Positions 34,675 through 44,121 of a DNA stretch of 64,000 nucleotides are shown one piece after another; within the stretch, counting starts at the first letter, position 1; every line of letters starts with the position of its first letter. The position numbers and the translations under genes are program-made. The notes beneath the pieces are model-generated. The model had not been told where the DNA came from. It ran no database searches and was given only the letters and a program-made list of their open reading frames with translations. Origin of the DNA: JAPLDP01 sp964628285 (lineage in GTDB: Bacteria; Bacteroidota; Bacteroidia; Bacteroidales; JAGONC01); NCBI GenBank assembly GCA_964628285.1, contig CAZVNP010000008.1, forward strand, positions 1 to 64,000, given 5' to 3'.

Positions 34675-35550
34675 ATGATTGTAGGACTTTTTGGCAAAAC
34701 AATAGGCAGGGAAAATATACCGCTCGTACAGCAGCTTGTTGAAAAACTTGAAGCGGCCGGTATAGGGCTCTTTCTTTATGAACCCTTTTATAATGACATA
34801 AGGGACGAAATACATTTGTCCCGCGACATGACCCTGTTCAATGAACACCAGGACATCAGAGACCGTTTGAATTTTCTTATTTCTGTAGGCGGCGATGGGT
34901 CCATGCTGGGCACTTTACCTTTGGTCCGTAACTCAGGCATACCTGTCCTGGGTGTCAATATAGGTAAAATGGGCTTCCTGTCAAGCGTTTCCAAAGAACA
35001 TGTCCCACTGGCCGTGGATGCCTTAGTCAACGGCACCTACGTCCTGGAGCAAAGAACTATGATAAGGCTTGACAAACCCGCTCTTTTCGGCGATCTCAAT
35101 TACGCTCTCAATGAACTGTGTGTCTATAAAAAAGATCCTCATTCCATGATCGTGGTAAGTGCTTATATTGATGATTATTTTCTGAATTCATACTGGGCCG
35201 ACGGCTTGATCATTGCTACCCCAACCGGTTCAACAGCCTATTCACTGAGTTGCGGCGGCCCCATCATCGTGCCGGGATCGGAGAATTTTATTATAACCCC
35301 TATCGCAACACACAATTTAACCGTCAGACCCATCGTTATCCCTGATAACCGTACCATCAGAATTAAAGTGGAAGGCAGTCAAAAAAATTTCTTTATCAGC
35401 CTTGATTCACGCGTTAAAATAGCAGATTCCTCGATGGAATTTATAGTGATGAAAGAGGATTTTAAGATTAACCTGGTCAGGCTTGAAAATGAGAATTTTT
35501 ACAAAACCATCAGAGAAAAATTGAACTGGGGTATCGACATAAGGAATTAG
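34675..35550 (+). CDS. nadK: NAD kinase
   Basis: 291 residues. NadK phosphorylates NAD to NADP. The GGDGSML motif is near 71-77, NxxxxN-type segment LNYALNELCVYK near 138-149, and the GSTAYSLSCGGPI motif near 183-195. The ATG at 34675 gives MIVGLFGKTIG, the usual NadK opening; a TTG five codons earlier is less likely. Second gene of the CBS-nadK-porG-uppS-bamA-skp cluster; nadB for NAD synthesis lies convergently at 41-42.7 kb. Confidence 0.96.
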   Translation: MIVGLFGKTIGRENIPLVQQLVEKLEAAGIGLFLYEPFYNDIRDEIHLSRDMTLFNEHQDIRDRLNFLISVGGDGSMLGTLPLVRNSGIPVLGVNIGKMGFLSSVSKEHVPLAVDALVNGTYVLEQRTMIRLDKPALFGDLNYALNELCVYKKDPHSMIVVSAYIDDYFLNSYWADGLIIATPTGSTAYSLSCGGPIIVPGSENFIITPIATHNLTVRPIVIPDNRTIRIKVEGSQKNFFISLDSRVKIADSSMEFIVMKEDFKINLVRLENENFYKTIREKLNWGIDIRN

Positions 35551-35618
35551 TGTGAAGACGCTGTCTCATAAATAATAACCCTGAGTAAATAAATCGTATT
35601 TTTATCGCTTGGTTTTTT

Positions 35619-36419
35619 ATGAAAAAAATTCTTTTCGCTATACCTATAGTCATTCTGTGTATGACGGTTTATGGTCAGAGGGGTGAATTGGGAATTTTTG
35701 GCGGCGGTTCCTATTATATAGGAGATATTAACCCGGTTAAACATTTTTTAATGACCCGGCCGGCATATGGCGTATTCTATCGCTATAATTTTGATACCCG
35801 TTTTGCTATTCTCGGCAGTTATACGAGAGGTGAGCTCACCGCAGATGATGCCGTGGCAAAATTTATTCCCGAGCGAAAGCTCAGTTTCTCGTCGCCTGTA
35901 AATGATTTTACCTTTCGTGCTGAATTTAATTTTCTCGATTTTTTTATCGGAAGCAAGAAGTCCTACTTCTCACCGTTTATTTTTGCCGGTATCACAGTCT
36001 TTCAATTTAATCCCCGGTCAAATGGTGTGGCGCTTAAACCATTGCAAACAGAGGGTGTTCCTTATTCCACCATTGCATTTGCCCTGCCCTTTGGCATTGG
36101 TTTCAAATACAGCGTCAGCGATAAGATCGGCATTGGCATTGAATGGGGCATGCGGAAAACGACCACCGATTACCTGGATGATGTGAGTACAACCTATCAT
36201 TTTAAGGATCTGGCCCGGGTCAACAATGAATTTAATTATCAATCCGATCCCACGGGAACATATGATAATCTGGGTATTTACCGGCCAACATATGAACAGG
36301 GCATGCAACGTGGCAATTCACAAAATAAGGATTGGTATAATTTTACCGGGGCTTTTATCAGTTACAAGTTCAGCTTGTTCAGTCGTAAAAAATGCAAAAA
36401 CCTGGAATTCTCAAACTAG
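35619..36419 (+). CDS. porG: PorG-like outer-membrane protein (DUF6089), putative T9SS component
   Basis: 266 residues. Signal peptide (1-19, cutting after VYGQ), then an amphipathic beta-strand pattern of a small outer-membrane barrel with alternating aromatic residues (ELGIFGGGSYYIGDI, FAPFIFAGITV-like strands). It matches the DUF6089 family. In Porphyromonas gingivalis the same position directly before uppS and bamA is held by porG, an outer-membrane component of the type IX secretion system; identity here rests on order and fold, so it is inferred. It would serve T9SS cargo such as the protein at 13.2-14.4 kb. 36 bases before uppS. Confidence 0.75.
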   Translation: MKKILFAIPIVILCMTVYGQRGELGIFGGGSYYIGDINPVKHFLMTRPAYGVFYRYNFDTRFAILGSYTRGELTADDAVAKFIPERKLSFSSPVNDFTFRAEFNFLDFFIGSKKSYFSPFIFAGITVFQFNPRSNGVALKPLQTEGVPYSTIAFALPFGIGFKYSVSDKIGIGIEWGMRKTTTDYLDDVSTTYHFKDLARVNNEFNYQSDPTGTYDNLGIYRPTYEQGMQRGNSQNKDWYNFTGAFISYKFSLFSRKKCKNLEFSN

Positions 36420-36455
36420 TTTGTTTCATTCCATTGATATTGCCGTATTTTGCAA

Positions 36456-37196
36456 ATGAGTTTTAAAGACCATATCGATCTCAATAATTTGCCAAAGCAT
36501 GTGGCCATTATTATGGATGGTAACGGCAGGTGGGCCAAACAGAGAGGGAAACAGAGGATTTATGGCCACCGACACGGGGTCAAAGCGGTAAGAGCGACAG
36601 CAGAAGCCGCGGCAGAGCTGGGAATCAGGTATCTGACTTTGTATGCCTTTTCAACGGAAAACTGGAAGAGACCTAAAAATGAAGTGGATGCTTTGATGCG
36701 CTTGTTATTGGGGACAATAGGAAAGGAAACCCCAACGCTCATGAAAAATGATATCCGCCTCGATGCTATTGGTGATCTCGGTAGCCTCGATAAAAGTCTT
36801 TATTCGGAACTGATGACGGCTATTAAAAAAACATCCGGCAATAAACGGATGACCCTCATTCTTGCTCTTAGTTACAGCGCCCGCATGGAAATAGTGGAAG
36901 CAGCAAAAAAAATTGCCACAAAAGTGCTTAATAAGGAATTGTCAGTGGATAATATTGACAGTGATATATTTAAAACCTATCTGACCACAGCATCTTTTCC
37001 CGAACCCGAATTACTGATCCGTACCAGCGGCGAATTCCGCCTGAGCAATTTCCTGCTCTGGCAATTGGCTTATTCAGAGTTGTATTTCACCTCCAAAATG
37101 TGGCCTGACTTTGGAAAAGAGGATTTTTACGAGGCCATTGTTGACTATCAACACCGTGAAAGAAGATTTGGAATGACCAGTGAACAAATTAATTGA
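36456..37196 (+). CDS. uppS: Undecaprenyl diphosphate synthase (isoprenyl transferase)
   Basis: 246 residues, cis-prenyltransferase that makes the C55 lipid carrier for peptidoglycan and O-antigen. Signature IIMDGNGRWAKQRG near 19-32, then GHRHGVKAVR near 38-47, TLYAFSTENWKRP near 67-79, and the C-terminal RTSGEFRLSNFLLWQLAYSE near 190-209. The ATG at 36456 gives the usual MSFKDHID start; the TTG two codons before is disfavoured. Its stop is directly followed, with no gap, by the bamA start. Confidence 0.97.
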   Translation: MSFKDHIDLNNLPKHVAIIMDGNGRWAKQRGKQRIYGHRHGVKAVRATAEAAAELGIRYLTLYAFSTENWKRPKNEVDALMRLLLGTIGKETPTLMKNDIRLDAIGDLGSLDKSLYSELMTAIKKTSGNKRMTLILALSYSARMEIVEAAKKIATKVLNKELSVDNIDSDIFKTYLTTASFPEPELLIRTSGEFRLSNFLLWQLAYSELYFTSKMWPDFGKEDFYEAIVDYQHRERRFGMTSEQIN

Positions 37197-39827
37197 ATGG
37201 GAATGACACGCCGGTATATTGCTTTGTTTCTTATCCTCCTGGTTTACATTCCGTCTTACTCACAGATATCCGTCGGAAATGAACTCCTTGAAATGGATTA
37301 TTCCAGACCACAAACATATGAAATCGGCGGCATCACGGTCACCGGATTACAATATATGGACAGCAATATCCTCATTATGCTCTCCGGTTTATCGGTCGGC
37401 GATAAGATCACGGTGCCGGGTGATGCCATCACCGATGCCATTAAGAACCTCTGGAACCAGGGTCTGCTTGAGGATATTAAAATAACGGCCCCTAAAATCG
37501 AAGGTGATGTCATTTTCCTCAATATATCCCTCGTCGAGCGTCCGCGTATGTCGAAATATGCCTTTACCGGAATAAAAAAAACTGAAGCCGACAACCTGAA
37601 GGATGAGATCAAGATCATGTCGGGTGATGTGGTGACCGATAACTTCCTTATCAGAACCACCAACCGGATCAGGAAATATTTCGTTGATAAAGGATACCTC
37701 AATGTCCAGGTCAACGCCACTCAGGAGAAAGATACCTCACGAACCAACGAGGTCATCGTGAACTTTGACATCGATAAGGGTGGAAAGGTCAAGATTAATC
37801 ATATCAATATCAAGGGTAATTCCAACCTTAGCGCGGACCAGATCAAGAGGGCATTCAAGGATACTAAAGAAAAGAGTTACATCATGCCCTTGAATTATCT
37901 CGATACCCTGATACTTTCTACTTTAAAGGCAGCCACGAGTTTTGACATGCTGGATGTGGTGAACAATGTCGGAAAATATTTTGCCGATAACATGCGCCTC
38001 AGGATCTTTAAGAACTCCAGGTATATCGAATCAAAATACAAGGAAGACAAAGCCAAACTGATAAAAAAATACAATGAACTTGGTTACAGGGACGCTCAGA
38101 TTGTCAGTGATTCAATATACAGGAATAGCGATAACGCCCTGAATATCGATATCACCCTGAACGAAGGACCCAAATATTATTTTGGTAACATCACCTGGGT
38201 TGGTAATACAAAATATACGGCAGAACAGTTGAATTCCATTCTTAAGATAAAGAAGGGGGATGTCTATAATCAGGATCTCCTTAATACCAATTTGACTTTC
38301 AATCCCAACGGGATGGATGTCAGCTCACTTTATCTTGATGACGGTTATTTGTTCTTCAATATTGACCCCGTGGAGGTGAAGGTGGAGAATGACTCCATTG
38401 ATGTTGAAATGCGTATTTTTGAGGGCAAGCAGGCTACCATCAACAAGGTAACGGTCAAGGGAAACACACGCACCAACGATCACGTCATCATCCGTGAGAT
38501 ACGGTCACAACCCGGTCAGTTGTTTAACCGCTCCGATATCATCAGGACCACACGTGAGCTGGCACAATTGCAATATTTCAATCAGGAAAAGATCAATCCC
38601 GTGCCCATTCCAAATCCTGCTGAAGGAACGGTAGATATTGAATACGATGTGGAGGAGACATCTTCCGACCAGATTGAGCTGTCGGGAGGGTGGGGCTATG
38701 GCCGTGTGATCGGGACCCTGGGCGTATCTTTCAACAATTTTTCAGCACGTAATTTATTCAATAGTAAAGCATGGCGGCCTGTACCTTCCGGCGACGGACA
38801 AAGGTTATCAGTCAGATTGCAATCCTATGGTAAAGGATATATCAGCTATAACGCCTCCTTTACCGAACCCTGGCTGGGGGGAAGGAAACCCAACTCATTT
38901 ACCGTGTCGGTTTATCATTCCCTCTATTCCAACGGACTGTCGAAAAATGACCCGGAACGTCAGTCCTTCACACTCAACGGATTGTCATTCATCCTGGGGA
39001 AACGTTTAACATGGCCTGACGATTTCTTCTCTCTCATTCAGAGCATTAACCTGCAGCGTTACGATCTGAAGAATTATACCAGTGTTTTTTCTTTTGGGAC
39101 CGGCACAGGAACATACAACAGTCTCACCTATGCCATCACCCTGACGAGAAACTCGATTGATGCGCCCATCTATCCACGTACCGGCTCAGAAGTGTCATTA
39201 TCGCTTAGCGTCACACCGCCTTATTCTCTTTTTACCAATAAGAACTATGCATCCCTGCCTGAAGATGAGAGATTTAAATGGGTCGAATACCATAAATGGT
39301 ACTTCCAGGCCTTCTTTTATAAGCCCATCTATCAGAATCTGGTGTTGTCACTGAGATTTAAATATGGTTTTATGGGATGTTACAATAAAAGCATCGGCGT
39401 CACACCCTTTGAAAGGTACTATCTTGGCGGTGACGGCCTGTCGGGATATAATAATATGGATGGAAGGGAGATCATCGGTTTCAGAGGCTATACCAATGAG
39501 TCGCTGACACCCGATTACTATTTGAACCAGAACATCGGGGGAACCATATACAATAAGAACACTCTTGAACTCAGGTATCCGGTATCGCTAAATCCCAGCT
39601 CTACCATTTATTTTCTGGCATTCCTCGAAGCTGGTAACGACTGGACCGATTTTAAGTCGTTCAATCCGTTTAAAATATACCGTTCGGCCGGCATCGGCAT
39701 CAGGGTCTATCTCCCCATGTTTGGCTTGCTCGGATTGGATTGGGGTTACGGTTTTGATGCTGTCCCCGGCCTGCCCTCAGCCAGCGGAAGCCAGTTCCAC
39801 TTTTCCATTAACCAATCCATTGATTGA
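37197..39827 (+). CDS. bamA: Outer membrane protein assembly factor BamA
   Basis: 876 residues. Signal peptide (about 1-24), five POTRA-type repeats (about 42-470; each with a beta-alpha-alpha-beta-beta pattern such as GGITVTGLQYMDSNIL and INKVTVKGNTRTNDHVI), then a 16-stranded Omp85 barrel. The conserved L6 loop appears as (V/I)RGY-like GFRGYTNESL near 760. It inserts barrels into the outer membrane. Its C-terminus ends SINQSID rather than in an aromatic residue. Followed after 71 bases by two skp/ompH genes, the periplasmic chaperones that feed it. Confidence 0.97.
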   Translation: MGMTRRYIALFLILLVYIPSYSQISVGNELLEMDYSRPQTYEIGGITVTGLQYMDSNILIMLSGLSVGDKITVPGDAITDAIKNLWNQGLLEDIKITAPKIEGDVIFLNISLVERPRMSKYAFTGIKKTEADNLKDEIKIMSGDVVTDNFLIRTTNRIRKYFVDKGYLNVQVNATQEKDTSRTNEVIVNFDIDKGGKVKINHINIKGNSNLSADQIKRAFKDTKEKSYIMPLNYLDTLILSTLKAATSFDMLDVVNNVGKYFADNMRLRIFKNSRYIESKYKEDKAKLIKKYNELGYRDAQIVSDSIYRNSDNALNIDITLNEGPKYYFGNITWVGNTKYTAEQLNSILKIKKGDVYNQDLLNTNLTFNPNGMDVSSLYLDDGYLFFNIDPVEVKVENDSIDVEMRIFEGKQATINKVTVKGNTRTNDHVIIREIRSQPGQLFNRSDIIRTTRELAQLQYFNQEKINPVPIPNPAEGTVDIEYDVEETSSDQIELSGGWGYGRVIGTLGVSFNNFSARNLFNSKAWRPVPSGDGQRLSVRLQSYGKGYISYNASFTEPWLGGRKPNSFTVSVYHSLYSNGLSKNDPERQSFTLNGLSFILGKRLTWPDDFFSLIQSINLQRYDLKNYTSVFSFGTGTGTYNSLTYAITLTRNSIDAPIYPRTGSEVSLSLSVTPPYSLFTNKNYASLPEDERFKWVEYHKWYFQAFFYKPIYQNLVLSLRFKYGFMGCYNKSIGVTPFERYYLGGDGLSGYNNMDGREIIGFRGYTNESLTPDYYLNQNIGGTIYNKNTLELRYPVSLNPSSTIYFLAFLEAGNDWTDFKSFNPFKIYRSAGIGIRVYLPMFGLLGLDWGYGFDAVPGLPSASGSQFHFSINQSID

Positions 39828-39898
39828 TATTGGAATGATATTTGAAAGAACCTTGCACCATAAAACCACGTGACCACTAACCTTTTAATTCTATCAAA

Positions 39899-40438
39899 AT
39901 GAAAAGATCAATATTAATTCTGGCCTTCGTTTCCATGATGGGATTGTTTTCCTATGCCCAGAAATATGCGTATGTCGATACTGATTACATCCTTGAAAAC
40001 ATTCCGGAATATAATGATGCCCAGTCGGAGCTAAACGACTTGGCCAATCAATGGCAGAAAGAGATTGAGGCCAAATATGCCGAGATTGACCAGATGTACA
40101 AATCCTATCAGGCTGAAGCCGTTTTATTGCCTGAAGACATGAAGAAAAAACGTGAAGATGAGATCGTGAAAAAGGAACAGGAGGCAAAGGAATTACAGAA
40201 TCAACGCTTTGGGAAAGACGGTGACCTGTTTAAAAAACGTGAGGAGTTGATCAAGCCTTTGCAGGAAAAGATCTATAATGCTGTGGAAGAGATCGCCACC
40301 GACGGGAATTATGCCATTATTTTCGATAAAGCTGGCAGCCTCACTATGTTATATACTAACTCGAAGTATGATTTGAGTGACGAGGTACTCGATAAATTAG
40401 GCTATTCCTATAAATCAAACCAGGAAGAAAATAAGTAA
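39899..40438 (+). CDS. Periplasmic chaperone Skp/OmpH (first copy)
   Basis: 179 residues. Signal peptide (1-20, cutting after SYAQ), beta segment KYAYVDTDYILENIPEY, a long charged coiled coil (about 45-125) that would form a tentacle, and the closing strands NYAIIFDKAGSLTMLYTNSKYDLS. Skp trimers hold unfolded outer-membrane proteins for BamA. Tandem with a second copy 93 bases downstream, of which the latter has its own -7 box. Confidence 0.95.
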   Translation: MKRSILILAFVSMMGLFSYAQKYAYVDTDYILENIPEYNDAQSELNDLANQWQKEIEAKYAEIDQMYKSYQAEAVLLPEDMKKKREDEIVKKEQEAKELQNQRFGKDGDLFKKREELIKPLQEKIYNAVEEIATDGNYAIIFDKAGSLTMLYTNSKYDLSDEVLDKLGYSYKSNQEENK

Positions 40439-40444
40439 GAAAAA

Positions 40445-40464
40445 CACCCGGGCAGGTGATTTTT
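40445..40464 (+). terminator. Weak terminator-like hairpin between the two skp genes
   Basis: CACC (40445-40448), loop CGGGCA, GGTG (40455-40458), then A followed by T5, with matching A4 before the stem. The stem is short, so it would at most attenuate reading into the second skp. Confidence 0.35.
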
Positions 40465-40491
40465 ATGTTTTTCAATCAAAAAATATTTTCT

Positions 40492-40499
40492 TACATTTG
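40492..40499 (+). promoter_or_regulatory. -7 box for the second skp gene
   Basis: TACATTTG, an exact -7 match 33 bases before the ATG. A T-rich stretch at 40465-40472 lies where the -33 box should be, without a clean TTTG. Confidence 0.45.
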
Positions 40500-40531
40500 C
40501 GCCTTCATTTTCAAATAATTAATCCGGCCAT

Positions 40532-41041
40532 ATGAAAAATCTCGCTAAATTTTTTGTTGTTATTTTGGTTCTGACAACTACGGCATTGAATGCCCAAAAC
40601 CAGGAAAAATTCGGGCATATCGATTTTGGTTTGCTATATAGCATGATGCCGGGTCTTGACTCGGTAAAGGCCAAATATGACCAATACGCCAAAACCTTGC
40701 AGAATCAGTTTGATGCCATGCAAAACGAACTGCAGAGTAAAGTGATGGATTACCAGTCGAACCAGGCCACCATGTCGGCCATTATCAAACAAACCAAGGA
40801 GAAGGAAATCCAGGATCTTCAGGCCAGGATCGATGCTTTTCAGAATTCGGCGCAGCAAGACCTGCAGGACAAAGAAACAGAGCTTTCACAGCCGTTGATT
40901 GACAAGGCTCGGGAAGCCGTTAAACAGGTGGCTAAAGAAAATGGTTATACTTATATTCTGAACACCTCGGGCGGAATGGTCATTTATGCCGATCCGGGCG
41001 ATGACATCATGGACCTTGTCAAGAAAAAACTCGGGATATGA
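40532..41041 (+). CDS. Periplasmic chaperone Skp/OmpH (second copy)
   Basis: 169 residues. Signal peptide (1-21, cutting after LNAQ), KFGHIDFGLLYSMMPGLDSV opening strand, a coiled coil rich in Gln and Lys (about 50-125), and closing strands NGYTYILNTSGGMVIYADPGDD. Same family as the upstream copy but clearly diverged (different loop and coiled-coil composition), so the two may prefer different clients. Last gene of the plus-strand cluster; convergent with nadB. Confidence 0.95.
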   Translation: MKNLAKFFVVILVLTTTALNAQNQEKFGHIDFGLLYSMMPGLDSVKAKYDQYAKTLQNQFDAMQNELQSKVMDYQSNQATMSAIIKQTKEKEIQDLQARIDAFQNSAQQDLQDKETELSQPLIDKAREAVKQVAKENGYTYILNTSGGMVIYADPGDDIMDLVKKKLGI

Positions 41042-41102
41042 GCCCTCATATGCATTACCAAGCTATGCTTTCTGCCGCGGCTTGCTTACTGTATCCTGAC
41101 AT

Positions 41103-42707
41103 TCAGGCGATAGGGGTATCCATTTTACCTTCCGGAACATTTGAGATGACCCTGGGGTAATCAATGGAATAATGTAATCCCCTGCTTTCCTTTCTCTCTT
41201 CTGCCATCTTGATAACCAGATAAGCGACATTGATCATATTCCGTAATTCGCAGATTCTGACTGTCAGCAAAGAACGTTGATACAACTCTTCCGTCTCCCT
41301 GAATAAAATCTCCAGACGGTCCAGCGCTCTCTTCAGCCTGATATTCGATCTGACAATGCCCACATAATGACTCATAATGGATTGCAGCTCCTTAAGGCTT
41401 TGTGTTATTAGTATCATCTCTTCATTCAGAACGGCACCCTTGTCATTCCAGTCGGGAATATCCTCCTTGATGACGTTATCCCTGAATGTTTTAGCTGCAT
41501 TAATGCTGGCGCGGTGTGAGAATACAAGTGACTCGAGCAGGGAGTTGGAAGCCAGACGGTTGGCGCCATGCAGCCCTGTCGAAGCACATTCCCCCGAAGC
41601 ATACAGAAACCGGATTGACGTCTGTCCCCATTCATTCACTTTGATGCCGCCACAGATGTAATGTGCTGCCGGAATAACAGGGATCATCTCTTTGGTCATA
41701 TCAACTCCGATGCTGAGACATTTGGCATAGATGGAAGGAAAATGCCTGATCAGCTCATTTTTATCCAGATTCCTGCAATCGAGGCAAACATAATCGTCAC
41801 CGGTGAGCTTCATCACATTATCGATGGCCCTGGCCACCACGTCTCGGGGTGCCAGTGAACCCCTGTCATCATACTTCTCCATGAATTCTTCCCCGTCCCT
41901 CGTCTTAAGAACAGCCCCAAAACCACGCAGGGCCTCGGTGATCAGAAAAGCAGGTTTCTCACCCGGATTATACAGGGCGGTGGGATGAAACTGAATGAAC
42001 TCCATCTTGTCGATCACTCCTTTTGCACGATATACCATGGCTATACCGTCACCCGTGGCGATATCGGGATTGGTCGTGGTCATGTAGATATTACCGATAC
42101 CTCCCGAGGCTATCATGGTGGTGCGGGCCAGAATGGTGAAGATCTTTTTGCTTGTTTTATCCAGCACATAGGCACCGTAACAAACAATATTCTTGCTTTG
42201 TCGTGTCACCTTCACCCCAAGATGATGTTGGGTGATGATATCAATGGTGAAATGATTTTCAAGTATCTCTATGCTGGGGTGTTTCCTGATCTGTGACAAC
42301 AGACTCTTCTCAATTTCTTCACCTGTCTGATCTTTATGATGCAGTACCCGGTGTTCAGAGTGCCCTCCTTCCATGGCAAGATCATAACGCCCTGACTCTT
42401 CCTTATCGAACGATACACCCCATTCAATTAGTTCCTTCACTCTCTCGGTTGATTCAGTGATGGTCATCCGTACTATTTTCTCATCGCACAGTCCATCCCC
42501 GGCAATAATGGTGTCCTTGATATGTTTCTCGTAGGTGTCGGGGGTATACATCACAGCGGCTATCCCGCCCTGGGCGTAACGTGTGGCGGTCTCATCCGCA
42601 CGTGTCTTGGTGACAATGCATACATGGCCATGGTCGGCAACCTTCAGTGCGTAACTCAGTCCTGCTATACCTGATCCAATGACTAAAAAATCGCATAATT
42701 TATTCAT
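41103..42707 (-). CDS. nadB: L-aspartate oxidase NadB
   Basis: 534 residues, FAD flavoprotein that oxidises aspartate to iminoaspartate for quinolinate and NAD synthesis; it can use fumarate instead of oxygen, suiting anaerobes. FAD-binding VIGSGIAGLSYAL (8-20), TRYAQGGIAAV near 51-61, EGGHSEHRVLHHKDQTG near 113-129, and the catalytic HPTALY near 242-247 with GGIKVNEWGQTS near 355. The ATG at 42707 is chosen: the frame opens 11 codons earlier without family resemblance. nadA and nadC are not in the window. Confidence 0.96.
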   Translation of the reverse strand: MNKLCDFLVIGSGIAGLSYALKVADHGHVCIVTKTRADETATRYAQGGIAAVMYTPDTYEKHIKDTIIAGDGLCDEKIVRMTITESTERVKELIEWGVSFDKEESGRYDLAMEGGHSEHRVLHHKDQTGEEIEKSLLSQIRKHPSIEILENHFTIDIITQHHLGVKVTRQSKNIVCYGAYVLDKTSKKIFTILARTTMIASGGIGNIYMTTTNPDIATGDGIAMVYRAKGVIDKMEFIQFHPTALYNPGEKPAFLITEALRGFGAVLKTRDGEEFMEKYDDRGSLAPRDVVARAIDNVMKLTGDDYVCLDCRNLDKNELIRHFPSIYAKCLSIGVDMTKEMIPVIPAAHYICGGIKVNEWGQTSIRFLYASGECASTGLHGANRLASNSLLESLVFSHRASINAAKTFRDNVIKEDIPDWNDKGAVLNEEMILITQSLKELQSIMSHYVGIVRSNIRLKRALDRLEILFRETEELYQRSLLTVRICELRNMINVAYLVIKMAEERKESRGLHYSIDYPRVISNVPEGKMDTPIA

Positions 42708-42774
42708 CTTCTGACAGCATTTTATTAAATGTGGCGCCATATCGCGCCATATTAAGTTATGATGATGGCTCCCG

Positions 42775-44121
42775 TCAAATGTTTAACAGGAGTTTAATCG
42801 GGTCATTGCCTCCGAAAAGCAACTCGAGGGGATTCTCAAGCATCTCCTTGACTGCATAAAGAAAACTTACCGATTCACGGCCGTCGATCAGGCGGTGATC
42901 ATAAGATAACGCAACATACATCACCGGATGAATCTCTACTTTCCCGTTGATGGCAACGGGTCGTTCCACGATGTTGTGCATGCCGAGGATAGCGCTCTGG
43001 GGAGGATTCAGGATAGGCGTCGACAGCATGGAGCCGAAGACACCCCCGTTGGTGATAGTAAAAGTCCCGCCACTCATTTCATCCAGAGTGATCTTGTTGT
43101 CGCGCGCCTTATCGGCAAGCTCTTTTATCCGTTGTTCTATTTCGGCAAATCCCAGTCCCTCGGCATTTCTTATTACCGGTACCATAAGACCTTTTGGTGT
43201 GCTCACGGCTATACCTATGTCGATGTATTTGTGGTATACAATATAATCCTGGTCAATGCCCGCATTGACAATGGGAAAACGTGTTAATGCATCAACCACG
43301 GCTTTGGTGAAGAATGACATCAGACCCAGTGATACACCGTATCTCTCCTGAAAAGCTTCTTTATATTGCTTTCTGATGTGCATAACCTCCTTCATGTCAA
43401 CTTCGTTGAAAGTCGTCAGCATGGCTGTTTCATTTTTCACGGCCACCAGTCGTTCCGAAAGTTTGAGACGTAGAGTTGACATTTTTCTGAGTTCCACCTC
43501 CCGATCTCCTGAAATACCAGGTTCTTCACGATCCATAGCTGTAGTAGTCTTTTCCGACGCCATGGCTTGTATATCCTTACGCGAGATCCTCAGGCTGCCG
43601 TAATGTTCAAGGATTTCCTTTTGAGTTATGGATTTGTCTTCCATCTCCTTACGGGCCAGTGGGGAAATCCTGATATTTCTTTCTGATCCTGTTTTCTCTG
43701 TTTTCTGATGCTCCGTAAGTGAAACATTGGCAGTAGAATGCTTTGGCGTGATATCTTGTGTTTCCGGTTGGGTCATGAAGGGTGCCCCGGGTGAGGGCTG
43801 TGGAGGAATTTCAGTGGCGCGGCCCTTGGACGGCTGATCTTTGCTTGTAAAAGAAACCGGTTTGGATGCAGCCGTTTTTTTCACGGCTTCAGTGTCAATG
43901 GTACCGATGACGGCTCCTACCTCCAGGCTCTCACCTTCAGGGACAACTATTTTTACGGTTCCGCTTTCTTCAGCTGTAATACTTAACGTGGCCTTATCGG
44001 AGTCGATCTCAGCTATCTCATCATCTTTGTCAACATAATCACCGTCTTTCACGAGCCAGGAGGCTAACTGAACCTGAGTGATGGATTCACCAGGACTTGG
44101 AATTTTGATTTCGATGATCAT
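42775..44121 (-). CDS. sucB: 2-oxoglutarate dehydrogenase E2 (dihydrolipoyl succinyltransferase)
   Basis: 448 residues. N-terminal lipoyl domain (1-75) with the lipoylated Lys43 in EIDSDKATLS; a Pro/Thr-rich linker; the E3-binding domain near 150-185 (RISPLARKEMEDKSI); and the catalytic acyltransferase domain (~210-448) with the active-site ALSYDHRLIDGRE near 417-429. It passes the succinyl group from E1 to CoA. Its ATG overlaps the sucA stop by four bases (ATGA). The E3 gene (lpd) is elsewhere. Confidence 0.97.
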   Translation of the reverse strand: MIIEIKIPSPGESITQVQLASWLVKDGDYVDKDDEIAEIDSDKATLSITAEESGTVKIVVPEGESLEVGAVIGTIDTEAVKKTAASKPVSFTSKDQPSKGRATEIPPQPSPGAPFMTQPETQDITPKHSTANVSLTEHQKTEKTGSERNIRISPLARKEMEDKSITQKEILEHYGSLRISRKDIQAMASEKTTTAMDREEPGISGDREVELRKMSTLRLKLSERLVAVKNETAMLTTFNEVDMKEVMHIRKQYKEAFQERYGVSLGLMSFFTKAVVDALTRFPIVNAGIDQDYIVYHKYIDIGIAVSTPKGLMVPVIRNAEGLGFAEIEQRIKELADKARDNKITLDEMSGGTFTITNGGVFGSMLSTPILNPPQSAILGMHNIVERPVAINGKVEIHPVMYVALSYDHRLIDGRESVSFLYAVKEMLENPLELLFGGNDPIKLLLNI

